Of a stretch of 64,000 bases of DNA, positions 32,156 through 44,700 are shown piece by piece. The position numbers and the translations under genes are program-made. Source of the stretch: Antedon mediterranea (Eukaryota; Echinodermata; Crinoidea; Comatulida; Antedonidae). Location: positions 6,244,288 to 6,308,287 of the forward strand of contig NC_092676.1 of assembly GCF_964355755.1 (NCBI RefSeq), in the 5' to 3' direction. Numbering within the stretch: the first letter of the stretch is position 1; every line of letters starts with the position of its first letter. The notes under the pieces are model-generated. The model searched no databases and was not told the DNA's origin. It saw only the letters and a program-made list of their open reading frames with translations.

Positions 32156-33647
32156 TTTTGCAAAAGTTCAAAATTATTATGAATTTCCAGAGATATGTCA
32201 AGATAATATCCGAATTTTAATTATTGGATCAAACCCGTATGAAATACCTTCCTTGTAATACGATTTACTAAATAGGTCTGTGTAAAGATCGTCGTTCGTT
32301 AAAAGTAAAACAATCTTCCGCACTTCTAAAAAACGAGTACAGCAATTATCGACGTCACACCGTGTTTGTTTATTAATGTTTATTTATCTTTACACCGAGA
32401 TACTCCACTTTTAAATTACTCTTCTGTCGCTATACGCTTGATCTTGTTGCCGTCTGACGATGTTTCGCGCTATGATGCGCCGCGCTCCCGTCGATAATGC
32501 ACCGTTCTCCTTAGCGAAGAAAAATAAAGCTAGCAGGAGACGGGGGCGGTGACAACACAAGAGGTCATGTTTAGCTCATCTAGGGAACGGTTTGAATTAT
32601 TTTTTGACAAATTACTGAATAAACCACGACAACGGGAGTGGGAATACGAGTCGTCTTAATAGAAGCCGTCAGCGGTACATGAATGGATGAGGTCACACGA
32701 TTTTCTTTTTACGGCTTAAAAGGGTACAAATGTTAACCGCCTATTTCATTCCTAATTCCCTTGACAGCCAGGAGAATGGTATCCATTTCGTACATGTGTC
32801 ACATCGACTAATATATTTACTCTAATTGCGTATGTATTTCTAGGTGTACCAAAAAAGAGAGAGAAAACTTGTTTGTAGACCTGTAACATTATCACTTGAT
32901 AAAATGTCATTTACAATTGATAAATGCGTTGTTTCATTTAAATGTGTTCTAAATCATCAGGACTTTTAAAACGTAACAAATGAAGTTAAAGTAAAGTAAA
33001 TAAATGTTGAAACAATAAAAAAAAAACAAAAAAACGCTCACATTGATTGTTATTTTAAATTATAGTATAGGATGGGATCCAAGGGGATCGTGAAGGAGGG
33101 GAGAAGCGACCCCATATTTTCGACAAATGTAAATGACACTAGTAACTTCTGCACATATAGGCCTACTAATTCCACTCCGAGAGGCATCTATTTCAGAATC
33201 TTGGATCCAACAGTTAGATTGTTTTTTAAAAGATCTACCGTAACAAACAGAAAACGCATAGACCTACAATATTTCGTCTTATATTAATCTAAAATCGGCG
33301 TATCTCTTTCCGACCAAGCTAGGCGACGATTAGTCTACCCACGTTGTTTGGTTCTTATGATCCCCGTGTCTCTGTCCGTTTACCTATAATAGTACTCGTT
33401 AAAATTTGATCTGCGTGTAGTTACGATAGTAATTACGTACGAGGTAATGTTTGGGTCGTGTTTGTTTGGGGACACTAATCGGTTAAATTAACACTAATTG
33501 GCCGTGAACATGAACCCATGGTTCCAGCACGAACATAACATGATCACATGCGTTCAAATACTGACGTCAAGACGTCTTTTGTACGCGCGCGTCCGTGATT
33601 TCAGTAACGAAAACTGGTAACGCACACATTTAGGGACGATATAATAA
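32156..33647. other. NOTUM promoter zone and upstream intergenic DNA
   Basis: CpG-richer DNA at 32440-32560 (GCGCTATGATGCGCCGCGCT) is the best candidate promoter, on the upstream side of the donor at 32154. Nothing else is recognisable; an ORF at 33072-33287 has no family signature. Confidence 0.35.
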
Positions 33648-33783
33648 TTCCTACACTATCAAACTAGTCTGACAAAAAAAGTGTGATGTGCCCAAATATG
33701 GTAGTGGTGACATCATCATGTCCATATATATGGACACATCACATTTTATTGTCACATAATGTTTGATAGTGTATACAGCTTTA
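33648..33783. mobile_element. MITE family A, copy 5
   Basis: Left CCTACACTATCAAACTAG, right TTTGATAGTGTATACAGCT. Intergenic between NOTUM and HGD. Confidence 0.75.
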
Positions 33784-35006
33784 CCGTACATGGGTGATCA
33801 ATATAATGACGCTGACATTGTGTACGTTGATAACATTATAAATGTTAGTATTATTAAGCATAACACATATACAAGGTATATATTTCGTATTAATAAAGAA
33901 AAACAAACAAAACATTTTTCTGAAAGATTATTCTTCGCATTTTTGCAAGATAAAACGACTTCTTGATCTAGCTCTACCGAGTTCAAAAACACAATAATCG
34001 GTAGACTTATAATTAGCTGGCCTACCGCCTCCCCTGACAAACTTTATCGGCAAACTTTCACATTTAAACACAAGAAATTCGTCTGCGTAAGTAGGTATTA
34101 AGTAGTACATTAGATCTCGGGGGGTGCGGTGCGTTTGTACCAAGTTTTATCGCATGCCTTGCGGATTTTATTCTCATTTTGCACTAAACAGCACATTGCA
34201 ATGATAAACATGTGTTGAGAAACATTTCTTTTCTATGTTATTCATTATGTAAAAATTCCCATAAGAAACCATTTGTAGTACTCATTCGACATTTCTATGA
34301 CGTCAATAAACGTAGTTACCCAGGGGCGCTTCTTGACGAGGTAAGCCTATTGCTTGCAGAAGGATAACGTATGCATAGGTTTGAATTATTCTCAAAATTA
34401 ACATTTGATTATAAATTTAAAAAAAAATAAAATTACAAAATGTTTCCTATAATAGTAAGTCTCACTTGAGAGCAAATAACAATAGAAAGGCTGGCATAAA
34501 CAATCGTGCGTAGTATTTATGTTAAACTTGTATATTGTATAGGCCTAGTATTTCCAAATCCGCATTGTAATTTCAGGAATATTTTTTATGTTTTGGAACA
34601 ATACTACCGAAAAATACACATTTACGACAACTATTAAAAGGTTAGCTACCAATTGCTGATAACGAAAAAGACAAATCATGCTTTAAGTACAAGCGAGTAC
34701 ACAACTGGTTTATATATACTGTAATTACTTTTATTAATGGACCAACATGGGTGGAACTATAATAAAACTCTTCATTTTTTCATTACATTTTTATTTTTAA
34801 AAAGGAGGGAGTTTGAAAACAAAAAGCAATTATTTATCAACTATTATAGATACAGCAAGAAAATAGTAATCCAACAAATGTATAGAAAAAAATTGGTTGG
34901 TAATTGGTAGAAGTTTCACCCTGTTAACATTACATTTTAACTACTTCAATATATGTATGATACATGTTATTTTGATACTACATTTTGTTTTTTTAATTGC
35001 ACATTC
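33784..35006. other. intergenic, NOTUM to HGD
   Basis: No gene supported. ORFs of 67-80 codons on both strands overlap each other and lack motifs. A possible HGD poly(A) signal (TTTATT) lies at 34790. Confidence 0.5.
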
Positions 35007-35146
35007 TTAAGCTCTGTCTACACTATCAAACTAGTGTGATGTACCCAAATATGGTAGTGATATCCCAAAATATGGTGGTGATATGATGTCGTGGGCACAT
35101 CACATTTTTTTGTCACATAAACTTTGCTAGGATAGACACAGCTTTA
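35007..35146. mobile_element. MITE family A, copy 6
   Basis: Left TTAAGCTCTGTCTACACTA, right GATAGACACAGCTTTA. It may lie in the HGD 3' UTR. Confidence 0.75.
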
Positions 35147-35730
35147 TCTTGCTAATATTAATGATAATAAATTTAATAATCATGATAAAAGATTAACACT
35201 CCTGGACCACATGAGACAAAATGATAAATAATTATTGGAAAGTGTGTTTTACTTTCACACAATACTGTACGTTACATACTTTTGAATGTATATATATATA
35301 TATATAAACACAATAGGCAAAGAACATTAATTCTAAACCGCCCGGTGATATACTGAAATTTAATTAATTAATTTGAAACGATAAAGATGAGGAAATCTGT
35401 GAGAATGAGAAAAATATATATATACATGATAAAATGTTGGCAAGTTAGTCAAATTATTATGTTCTCATGGAACCCAAAAAATATTGGGAAGTAGATAAAA
35501 AAAGCAAATTTAATACTTTATACATATTTCAGTCAGGTTTTGTCCAAATCCTTGCAGCAAAAAAAAATTAATAAATTACTGTTTAAAACTCAAACAATAA
35601 TAAATATTTGAACTTTGTATTACAGTACTGTAATACACCCAAATTTTACCTAATAATTTATATTTTCAAAATAAATACGTTATTTCAGATTTTAAATCTT
35701 GAATTAAAATTAATAAGTCTGTCCAACTTT

Positions 35731-38700
35731 TTAAAAGCTGAACTTCTTGACTTTGGACACTGACTCGCCTCCGGTTTCAGACAATCTGAAATATATAAGT
35801 TGGAAAAGAGTTAAAATAAAACTGCTTTTTGCTAAATTATAATTTGGTTAAACATTTAAAATACAAATCTATATAGAAAAAGAGCCACAAAAGAAAAATG
35901 AATTAAGCTCTGTCTACACTATCAAACTAGTTTGACAAAAAAAGTGTGATGTACCCAAATATGGTAGTGATATCTTCAAATATGGTAGTGATAATGTCAT
36001 CGTGTCCATATATGGGCATATCACATTTTGTTGTCACATAAAGTTTGATAGTGTACTAGACAGTTCTTTAGTCTTCAAAAGGTGTCCTTTTTGTGACAAA
36101 GACAGTTCAGTGGGGACTAATGGAACGCATTTATCATAATTTAGTTATTAATACTAGTTACATAATTTGTTTTTAACAATGCTGTTGAAATTCAGTTATA
36201 ATTAAGAGTCCAAAAGGTGAGTTTTAAAAAGCAAGTACAACACACCGCCCATTAACCCTGATGTAATATAATCAAATCTGGAGAAATATTGCCAGGTCTG
36301 ACATACCTAGATTCAGTATACAAATTAGTATTTTATTGGGTAAATATTTCCAGATGAAACTGACTAAACCACAGCATTTAAATAATTACTTAATAGCTAG
36401 AAGCATGCATGAAATCAGAAGGGAATATGTAGTGAAATACCTTTAAATTACTTTAAATTATACTATAATGCCATGTTATCAAAGCATATATGCCCTAAAG
36501 GATTTTAAATTGTATTAGTGATTGGTAAATTATACACATTTTGTTGTGATGCCCTTTTCTGTTCATTTTGTTGCCACTTTTTGCCTTTCATACATGTGCT
36601 GTATGAATAAACAAATTATAAACATTGATTAGTGATGCAATTAGGTTGTGTCTGAACACTGACTTTTAACATGATGGATTATGTTACACTTTGCTTTAGA
36701 TAAGAACCATTAATGCTGCAAGTCTGAACATAGCCTGAGATACTTATAGTACAGTTGACCCTGAGAGTTTATTGAGAGTAACTAAAGATTTGTTCATTTT
36801 CAAGTTTTACATTGATTGATGGATTATGTTACACCTTGCTTTAGATAAGAACTATTAATGCTTCAAGTCTGAACATAATCTGAGGTACTTATAGTGCAGT
36901 CCAACCATTGATATTAAAAGTAGCTAAAGAATTGTTCATTTTCAAGTTTTACATTGATGGATGGATTATGTTACACTTTACTTTAGATAAGAACCATTAA
37001 TGCTTCAAGTCTGAACATAGCCTGAGGTACTTATAGTGCAACCCAACCCTTATGTATTGAACATAGCTAATGAATTGTTCATTTTCAAGTTTTACATTGA
37101 TGGATGGATTATGTTACACCTTGCTTTAGATAAGAACCATTAATGTTTCAAGTCTGAACATAACCTGAGGTACTTATAGTGCAGTCCAACAATTCTGTAT
37201 TCAATTTAGCTTAGATTGTATATACAGTATTTTTATGTTATGATTTATGCATCTAGTAATAGTTTAAAAAAGGTTCTACATCTGCCCTTATTATCCAAAG
37301 CACTTTATTAACACTGACCCCTCCATCTAGAATGATAAATGGGGATTTGAGTAGCAATCCTGCCCAGGGCTGCACATGCAATTCTCTCTTAATAAACTTT
37401 TGGCATTTATATTAGTATATAACTAGTTGAACACCTGCACTTAATAGCAATATAACTGATAATGGTTGTTTGTTAAAACACAGTTCAACTCGTTAATGTC
37501 AACGTCGTACATACTATTAGCAAACTCTTGGATAAATGGTTGTTTTAGCTCTCAATTAGAAACAATAACATATTTGAAATGTGTGCTAAGTAAACATTGC
37601 CATCATCTATTAAGATAAGGTATGTCAATGGATTGTTTGCATGTAAAGAGCAGTCGAATTAAAGTTTATTTAAAAACAACCTTTTCATTGGTGATGACGT
37701 GCAAAGGCATATTGACTTTATAGTCATATAATGCACTTTATGTACTGCCCTTAAAATATCCATGCTAATCCGTTGTTTTCCACTAGCTAGCCTAGATTTA
37801 CTAGCACGGAGCATTTTCCTAGGCTGAAATAGGGTGTACACGCCAGCAATCACAATTAAAGACATTCAGTAGAATTTTAGAACCTTGTACGTGCATGTCA
37901 AAATAAAACATGCTTATATGAAATATTGTCACAGTAGAGGTGTTGCACACTTCTATGAGCTTGTTACTAGGAATTATTGATGTACTTTTTGACTAGCCAT
38001 AATGGGTACAAATGAGTATTAATTAGTTAGGATTAGTGAGGATTAGTGAGGATGCAAAAACATATATTGTACCAAAACATTGACAATTTTAAATCTCAAT
38101 CAAAGAGTGAACAAAATTGACTTACTTTAGTCTGTCATTTGGATTGAAGTGACTTTTTAATCCTTGCCAACATTTATAGTACTCTTCATCAACTCGTAGA
38201 CAGGTCTTATTGCCCCATTCTGTTAAAGCCAAGCTAAACGAGCTCTCAAACATGAATGCCTTTGGAAGATATAAATTGTTTTCTTTATGGCACACAATCT
38301 ACAGTATTTGAATGTTAGTGGAGATCTGAGATCAACATTTATAAATATGTGCAATTGTACTAGTTATTGGGTTGCCATAATAGTGCTGTACCTATGTCTT
38401 GTCCAATCTGTTAACAAATGTAGTACTATAAAATAATGGATCAAATTCAAGTATTGCAAAACTTGTAGCCCAATTGTTTATATACAGGACAATTTTGAGT
38501 GTAAGCAATTATCCACTGTTGACTATTGGGGACTGAAGAAAAACATTGTTTTAGGTCTATACATAATATATAGTAGATGATAGATTTTCCTGCTGATGGC
38601 TATTTAGCACTTTCAGTGCTCGTCCCTAGTTTGAAAAGGTTACTTTATATAAAAGGTGGCTCTTTTTAACCTTAAGTACCTTTAACCTTATGTGGCTATG

Positions 38701-41700
38701 GGCTTAATTGTAATCATGTGCCTCCTTGCGTAGAATACCCACTTACCATAGTACCATCAGCAATTCTTTCAGCTTTCAAGTTGGCATTTGATGCCTTTTC
38801 AAAGCACTCACTGTCAGGTCCATGTGGTGTCATCATGCTATGTAACGTGCCACCTCCAGACCTGAATCCTTCCTCCTATCATGAAATTAAATTAATATAA
38901 AGGCTAAGAATGCAATATACAACAAACGAGGCAGAAATTTAATTTTTGCAAATGTTGTGTCTATTTATTTCTCTTTTATACTGGGTGATTCTTCAGTACA
39001 CGACTGTTCTCCTAGGGCCCAGTAGAAGGGCATGATTAGTACAACGGGAGACAATCCAAGTACTTAATTTTGTACATGTGTAATGTACTACAGTATATAT
39101 ACACAGGACCAACAGCTTTATTTCCCATCTGAAGGGTTAGGGTTAGATTGAGTTGTTACAATAGTTTATGACTGGGAATGCATGGACCACCACAATGAGG
39201 TAAATGTGTATTTTGAAGTGTGACTTAGTGGGGTAAACTCAGCCTATAGTATGTAATAAGAGATTTCTCATCACCAGATATAATGTATAGTTAGTACCTA
39301 CCTTAGCCTCATATTTGCCTTTGATAAGGCCCATAAATTCACTCATACAATTACGATGATAGTATGGAGGCCTGAATGTGTGCTCTTGCACGGACCAACG
39401 CGGTGGGAATATAACAAAGTCTGCTATTGCCACGCCTGCTGTCTCTGACTGGCAAGTGAGCACGGTAAAGATTGATGGATCCTATACAAAAAACATATTA
39501 AGAATATTGATTGTATTATATATTTATACTGGGTGACCTCTTCAGTCAAAAACTGGTCTCCCAGAGGGCCCAGTTATGATCAGTGGATGTGATGTACTAA
39601 TACACCGGGGTAACCCCCTACTCATCTCGAAAGATGTACTAGGTTCTTAAAAGTGGACATGAGCTACACTGGACCTACGGTTTATAGTCCTTATCCAAGA
39701 AGACTCAATATATTGAGCCCTAAAGAAATTTTCTCTTGATAGGCTCTGTGACCGTCGTCTCCAGCTTGTTCTGAAGTTTGGGAGGAGTGTCCATGAAAAA
39801 TTTAGTAATATTATCCCCAATACCCGTGCTGAAGCGACAGGTAGATCTCTCAGAAACGCAAACAAAATATCCCAAATTAAATGTAGAACAGAAAGATTTA
39901 AGAAATCCACACTCCCATTCCTGATTAACAATGACCTTATAGTGCAATAATATATATATATGAAATTTGTAATTTTGATAGATAGGCCTACGGATAATTA
40001 ATAATTTTACTCGCAGTTTTTAAATTTGTAATTGTATATTCTTTATTTTTTTTAATGCATTTTTGTATATATATATATATATTTTTATATTGGATGTTTG
40101 TGTAAATTTTGCTCGTTTTTGATATATTTTTTATGTTTATATTACTGGACGCAATTCAGTTTTGTACTGCCATGTCTTTGTTTTTAATAAACCAGAATAA
40201 ATAAATAAATATTACTGTATGTTAACTCTTTCATATAACAAAACTTTAGACACTGTTTGGTGTGGGAGTTTTACAAGTCAATGCAAAAGAGGTATTATAG
40301 TTGTGCTAGCTTAGTACAATTTTCTATTTTCTTATATTTCATCATTACTTTGTTTCGTTTTTTCAATTCAATTCAAAGAACATTTATTAACGTCCAAAAA
40401 AACTAACAAAAAACAACAATGGCAAGAGATAATAAAAAAAATGGACGAAGGCAGATCCCAGAAAGATGTGAATCTTAGTTGGCTTATAACAATATTGCGC
40501 CTGTGTTAGAGTGTGATGGTTTATGGTTCTTTAATTTTAATAATGAAATACTTACCGCATGGTCAAATGCCACTGCATTGATTACCATAAATTTGTCCAG
40601 ATCATACTTGTATGGTGTATAGTTACCATGCCAACCAACAACATCAAATGGAGAATGTCCCTGTAAAGAGAAAATTATTGCAAATTTTAGCTATTATATA
40701 TAATAATATTACACATTTCAGTATCACTTTATTGTAGAATATTCATATAGTGCTATTTTTTGATAATTCAACCAGGGAAGCGTTACCAAAAGTAAAATTA
40801 ACCTTTCACCCCCTTTTGAAAATAAGTTGGCATTTTGAATAAATGTTAACATATCATTGTACATTTTATAATAGTACCTGTTGGGCCTCGAACATTTTTC
40901 CTTGGAATTTGTTAATGATTGTGCATTGTATCTCTTTATCCTCAAACCAAGCTACAGGCGTTAAGAAGTCCCGAGGGTTGGCAAGTCCATTCGCACCTAT
41001 GAAGAAGAGAGTTATTGGCTAGTGAGTTAGAGTTCATGTTTATCCATCTTATGTGTGCTCTGTCTTTATTTGCCTATGTCTATTTGTCAGGAAACTTCAA
41101 TTGCAAATTTTAAGTTGTATCTTGTTTAATTTTCTGGCAAAAACGACACAAATCAGAAAACTTCCTCAGCTTTCCAAGACAGTTTCATAATCCTGGTAAA
41201 AAAGAGTAAAAAATAAAAAAAATAAAATAAAAAGCGTACCAATTGGGCCAAGATCAGGCAATGTGAAATGTTTATTGTATGTTTCCAGTATGTAGCCTCT
41301 AGAGGGCTCACTAACTTGTACTGAGAATCTCATGCCTTGCTGTATAACACATATCTCATTTGGTTTAATGGTCATCTTCCCAAATTCTGTCAGAATTCGG
41401 AGAGTACCTTTTTGAGGAACTGAAATAAATACAGAAAGAAAGGATAAACTTATTTTGTTTTATATACATTTCCACTGTAATTGAAATATAAGCCTGATTT
41501 CCACTAAGTGAATCTATTTGAGTTAAATCTCCCAGGAATTTTGTTTTCCTAGCTTACGACGATTTTTGCCCTTTTTTATGAAAAAAATTACCCTCTGTAA
41601 CATTGTGGCTGCGTGCTGGTTTTAAGAATTGATAACATTTGTCAATTATTACTATGTACAAAGTTTGAATTGAAATGTGTTTTAGTTACACTAAGTAAAT

Positions 41701-44700
41701 GTCAATAATACTATAGTAAATTTGGATATGAATAAATTACATACCAATCAAAAAATCTCCATCAGAGCTGTACATGCATCTGGAAAAAAAAAACATAGGA
41801 AATTTAAAGATTTTTGTCTTTGATTTGGTGCACTTGGTTTATAGTTGGTGGTTTAAACACTCCAACTAAATAGTCCACTAAATGACCATGTATGTCCATA
41901 TATGGGCACCCCTCACTTTTTTTGTGTAGTTTAGTGTAGACAAAGCTTTATGCAGTGTTTGCAACATCTGGATCTGGATGAATACTGGCGAAGGATCACA
42001 TGGGTATATGCGTCAGGGGTGCGTCTCTCGGTGTGCAAACATCATACTTAACTGAATTTATTTTATTTTATTTTTTTTATTTATAACTTCACAAAACTGA
42101 CCAAACAATGACGAAAAAACAAACAAACCAACATCCATATATTAATATACATAAATCGATTGCTGCATTAAATTGAAGCCCATGACTTGGCAGTACATGC
42201 TATTAGGTGGTGCAATAGTGATTGTGCAATCATCTAAGTTTGTCCACAGTGTTGATTTAAAGGTTTGTAGTGATGATGCTTGTTTAATGCATTCCATACA
42301 TATATTATATAATAATATATAAATACTTACTTGTGTAACATAGAAGAATTACAAGCATATATATGGATTGATAGTCCATTCCTAGTCTTTGGATCCCCAG
42401 CTCCACACAATGTATTTAATCCCTGGAATTACAAACATACATTATAAATAGTAGTTCGTTATTTTCTTGAAACTTACCTTGACAGCAATGATCTTGAGAA
42501 AAAACTACTTTAGAACTTCTATTAAGGGGACATGTTCGGGACCTAACAAAGTGTGTCCTTATAGGGGTGTCATATGAATGTGGGTTGACCATACAATAGT
42601 GTTAAGCTCTGTCTACACTATTAAATTTTATGTGACAAAAAAATGTGATGTGCCCATACATGAACATGATGATCTCATATCCCTACCTTATTTGAGTATA
42701 TCACTACCATATTTGGGCACGCTTTTTTTCTCAAATTTGATAGTGTAGACAGAGCTTTAAAACACTGTATATTGCCACTGAATGAAGTGTCCCCATAAAA
42801 GCAGTGTCTGCTGAATAGAGGTATCCCAAAGGAGGGATTGTTTATACTCTATTTGAACTAAAGCTCAGTCTATCCTATCAAACTTTATGTGATGTGCCCA
42901 TATATGGACATCATGATATCATATCACCACCATATTTGGGCACATCACACTTTTTTTTTGTCAAACTAGTTTGATAGTGTAGACAGAGCTTTAGAACAGT
43001 ATTACTGTGATTACCTCTGCAAAATCCACTGCACCTTTGGCAGCATCAGGTATTGTGAATGGATGCCAGCGCAACTGATGACAAAAAAATACTGACATAA
43101 TAATTAGAAAGAAGATAAACTCAATAAGTTTAGCTACTCAGTTTCAACTAAGAATCTCTTATAAAATTCAAACAATGGATAAATTTCACTGCCTTAAATT
43201 TTCTGAAAAAAATTTTCAAATTGTTACTGTTTTCCAATTTACCCACACAGCTTGGATATATTGCTACCCACTTCTACTTCATGGTCTAAGTTTATAATTT
43301 AAGGCTTGTGATCTGAAAGTTATGGGTTTGTGTACTATAGTGAATTGAAAGATTTGTTTGTACCGGATCCCTGAAAAGATGACTGGCTGATCCCCAGTTA
43401 GCGGTGATGGTGTATCCCCATACTCCGGTTTGGGTGCTAGCTTGGTGTTTTTGTCTTTTTGTTCTCTTTCTTTTGGTTTCCACTCTTTCTCTTTATTCTC
43501 GAGCGCATAGAAACATCGTTTATTTGCGCTATATAAATCTATCTATCTATTATTATTATTATTGTGTTCAAACTATTTACTTAAAATATGATAATTGGTA
43601 TTTATATTTAATAAATTAAACTATCTCACCTGGTTAGGATCTGGGTACCAAGAATTCCAATCATCTCGCATGTTTCCCATGTCAATAGGCTTGAAGGGAG
43701 TATGAAGTGCGGAGGGACGGATCCTATACAGCCATGAGCGTTTATTGGTAACTCGAGGGGCAGTGAAAGCCGTCCCCGACAATTGCTCTGCATAAAGTCC
43801 ATAGGGACACTTCTGTGGGTTGTTCTGCAGTAAATAAAAATAGATTGGTTACTAAATAGTGTGAGTGTGTATACTGTAGTATCTACTATTGTTTTGCAGC
43901 ATTCTAAAGCATTCAATTATTACTCACAGTTTAAACAGAAACATAATATACAAAAATAATTTTAAAAATGGGGTGGTGGGGTTGCAGGGTTGCTATAAAA
44001 TTGGATTTCAAACCTCACCTGTGTCTTGGGAAGACAACCAGGGCATCGTGGGTCCTCGGATGCAAATTCATTTCCAAATCCACTCAAATACTGAAAAAAA
44101 AAAAAAAAAATATTGGTTCTAAAAAAATGTTTACTTGGTTATATTGTATTTATAATATTTTGAACACTTTAAATTGACAGGCATGCAATATATCAGGCAG
44201 TTTATTTGGCTTACTTAACAATCAATAAACATATCAGCAAATATTATTTCACTCAAAATAATTTAAACATTATATTAATAATTATTAGGCAAAGGAACTT
44301 ATACCATGTCACTAAGGCATGGGTTATCCTTCCTTCCTCAATCACTTTTTACTGGGTCACTTGTTCCATGATACAGAGTCACAATGTTTCTCAAATGTTA
44401 CTACTGTATTATGACATTTTTCAGGTTATGATAGAAATAATGTAAAATATGGATATCAATAGATATACAAGTAAAATAAGCAAAAAGCTGAATTAAAACA
44501 ACTAAACCAGTAATATGCCAAACCTGCGTCAGAGAAAGTGAGAATACTTAGTATAAAATTAAAGAATAAAAGACACGATATATTATTACTGTATAAACAA
44601 TTAACATTACTTTATCAATTAAATCCAAAATTTGATTAAATGATTACAGTACATATTTACATATTCATGTAGGCTATAACTAATTTAACTGTTACAGTTA

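Noticed and set aside
33763-34143. Three overlapping ORFs
   Set aside because: Mutually overlapping on two strands, AT-driven composition, no motif.
43889-44177. Plus-strand ORFs of 69-77 codons
   Set aside because: Antisense to HGD exon 44090-44019.
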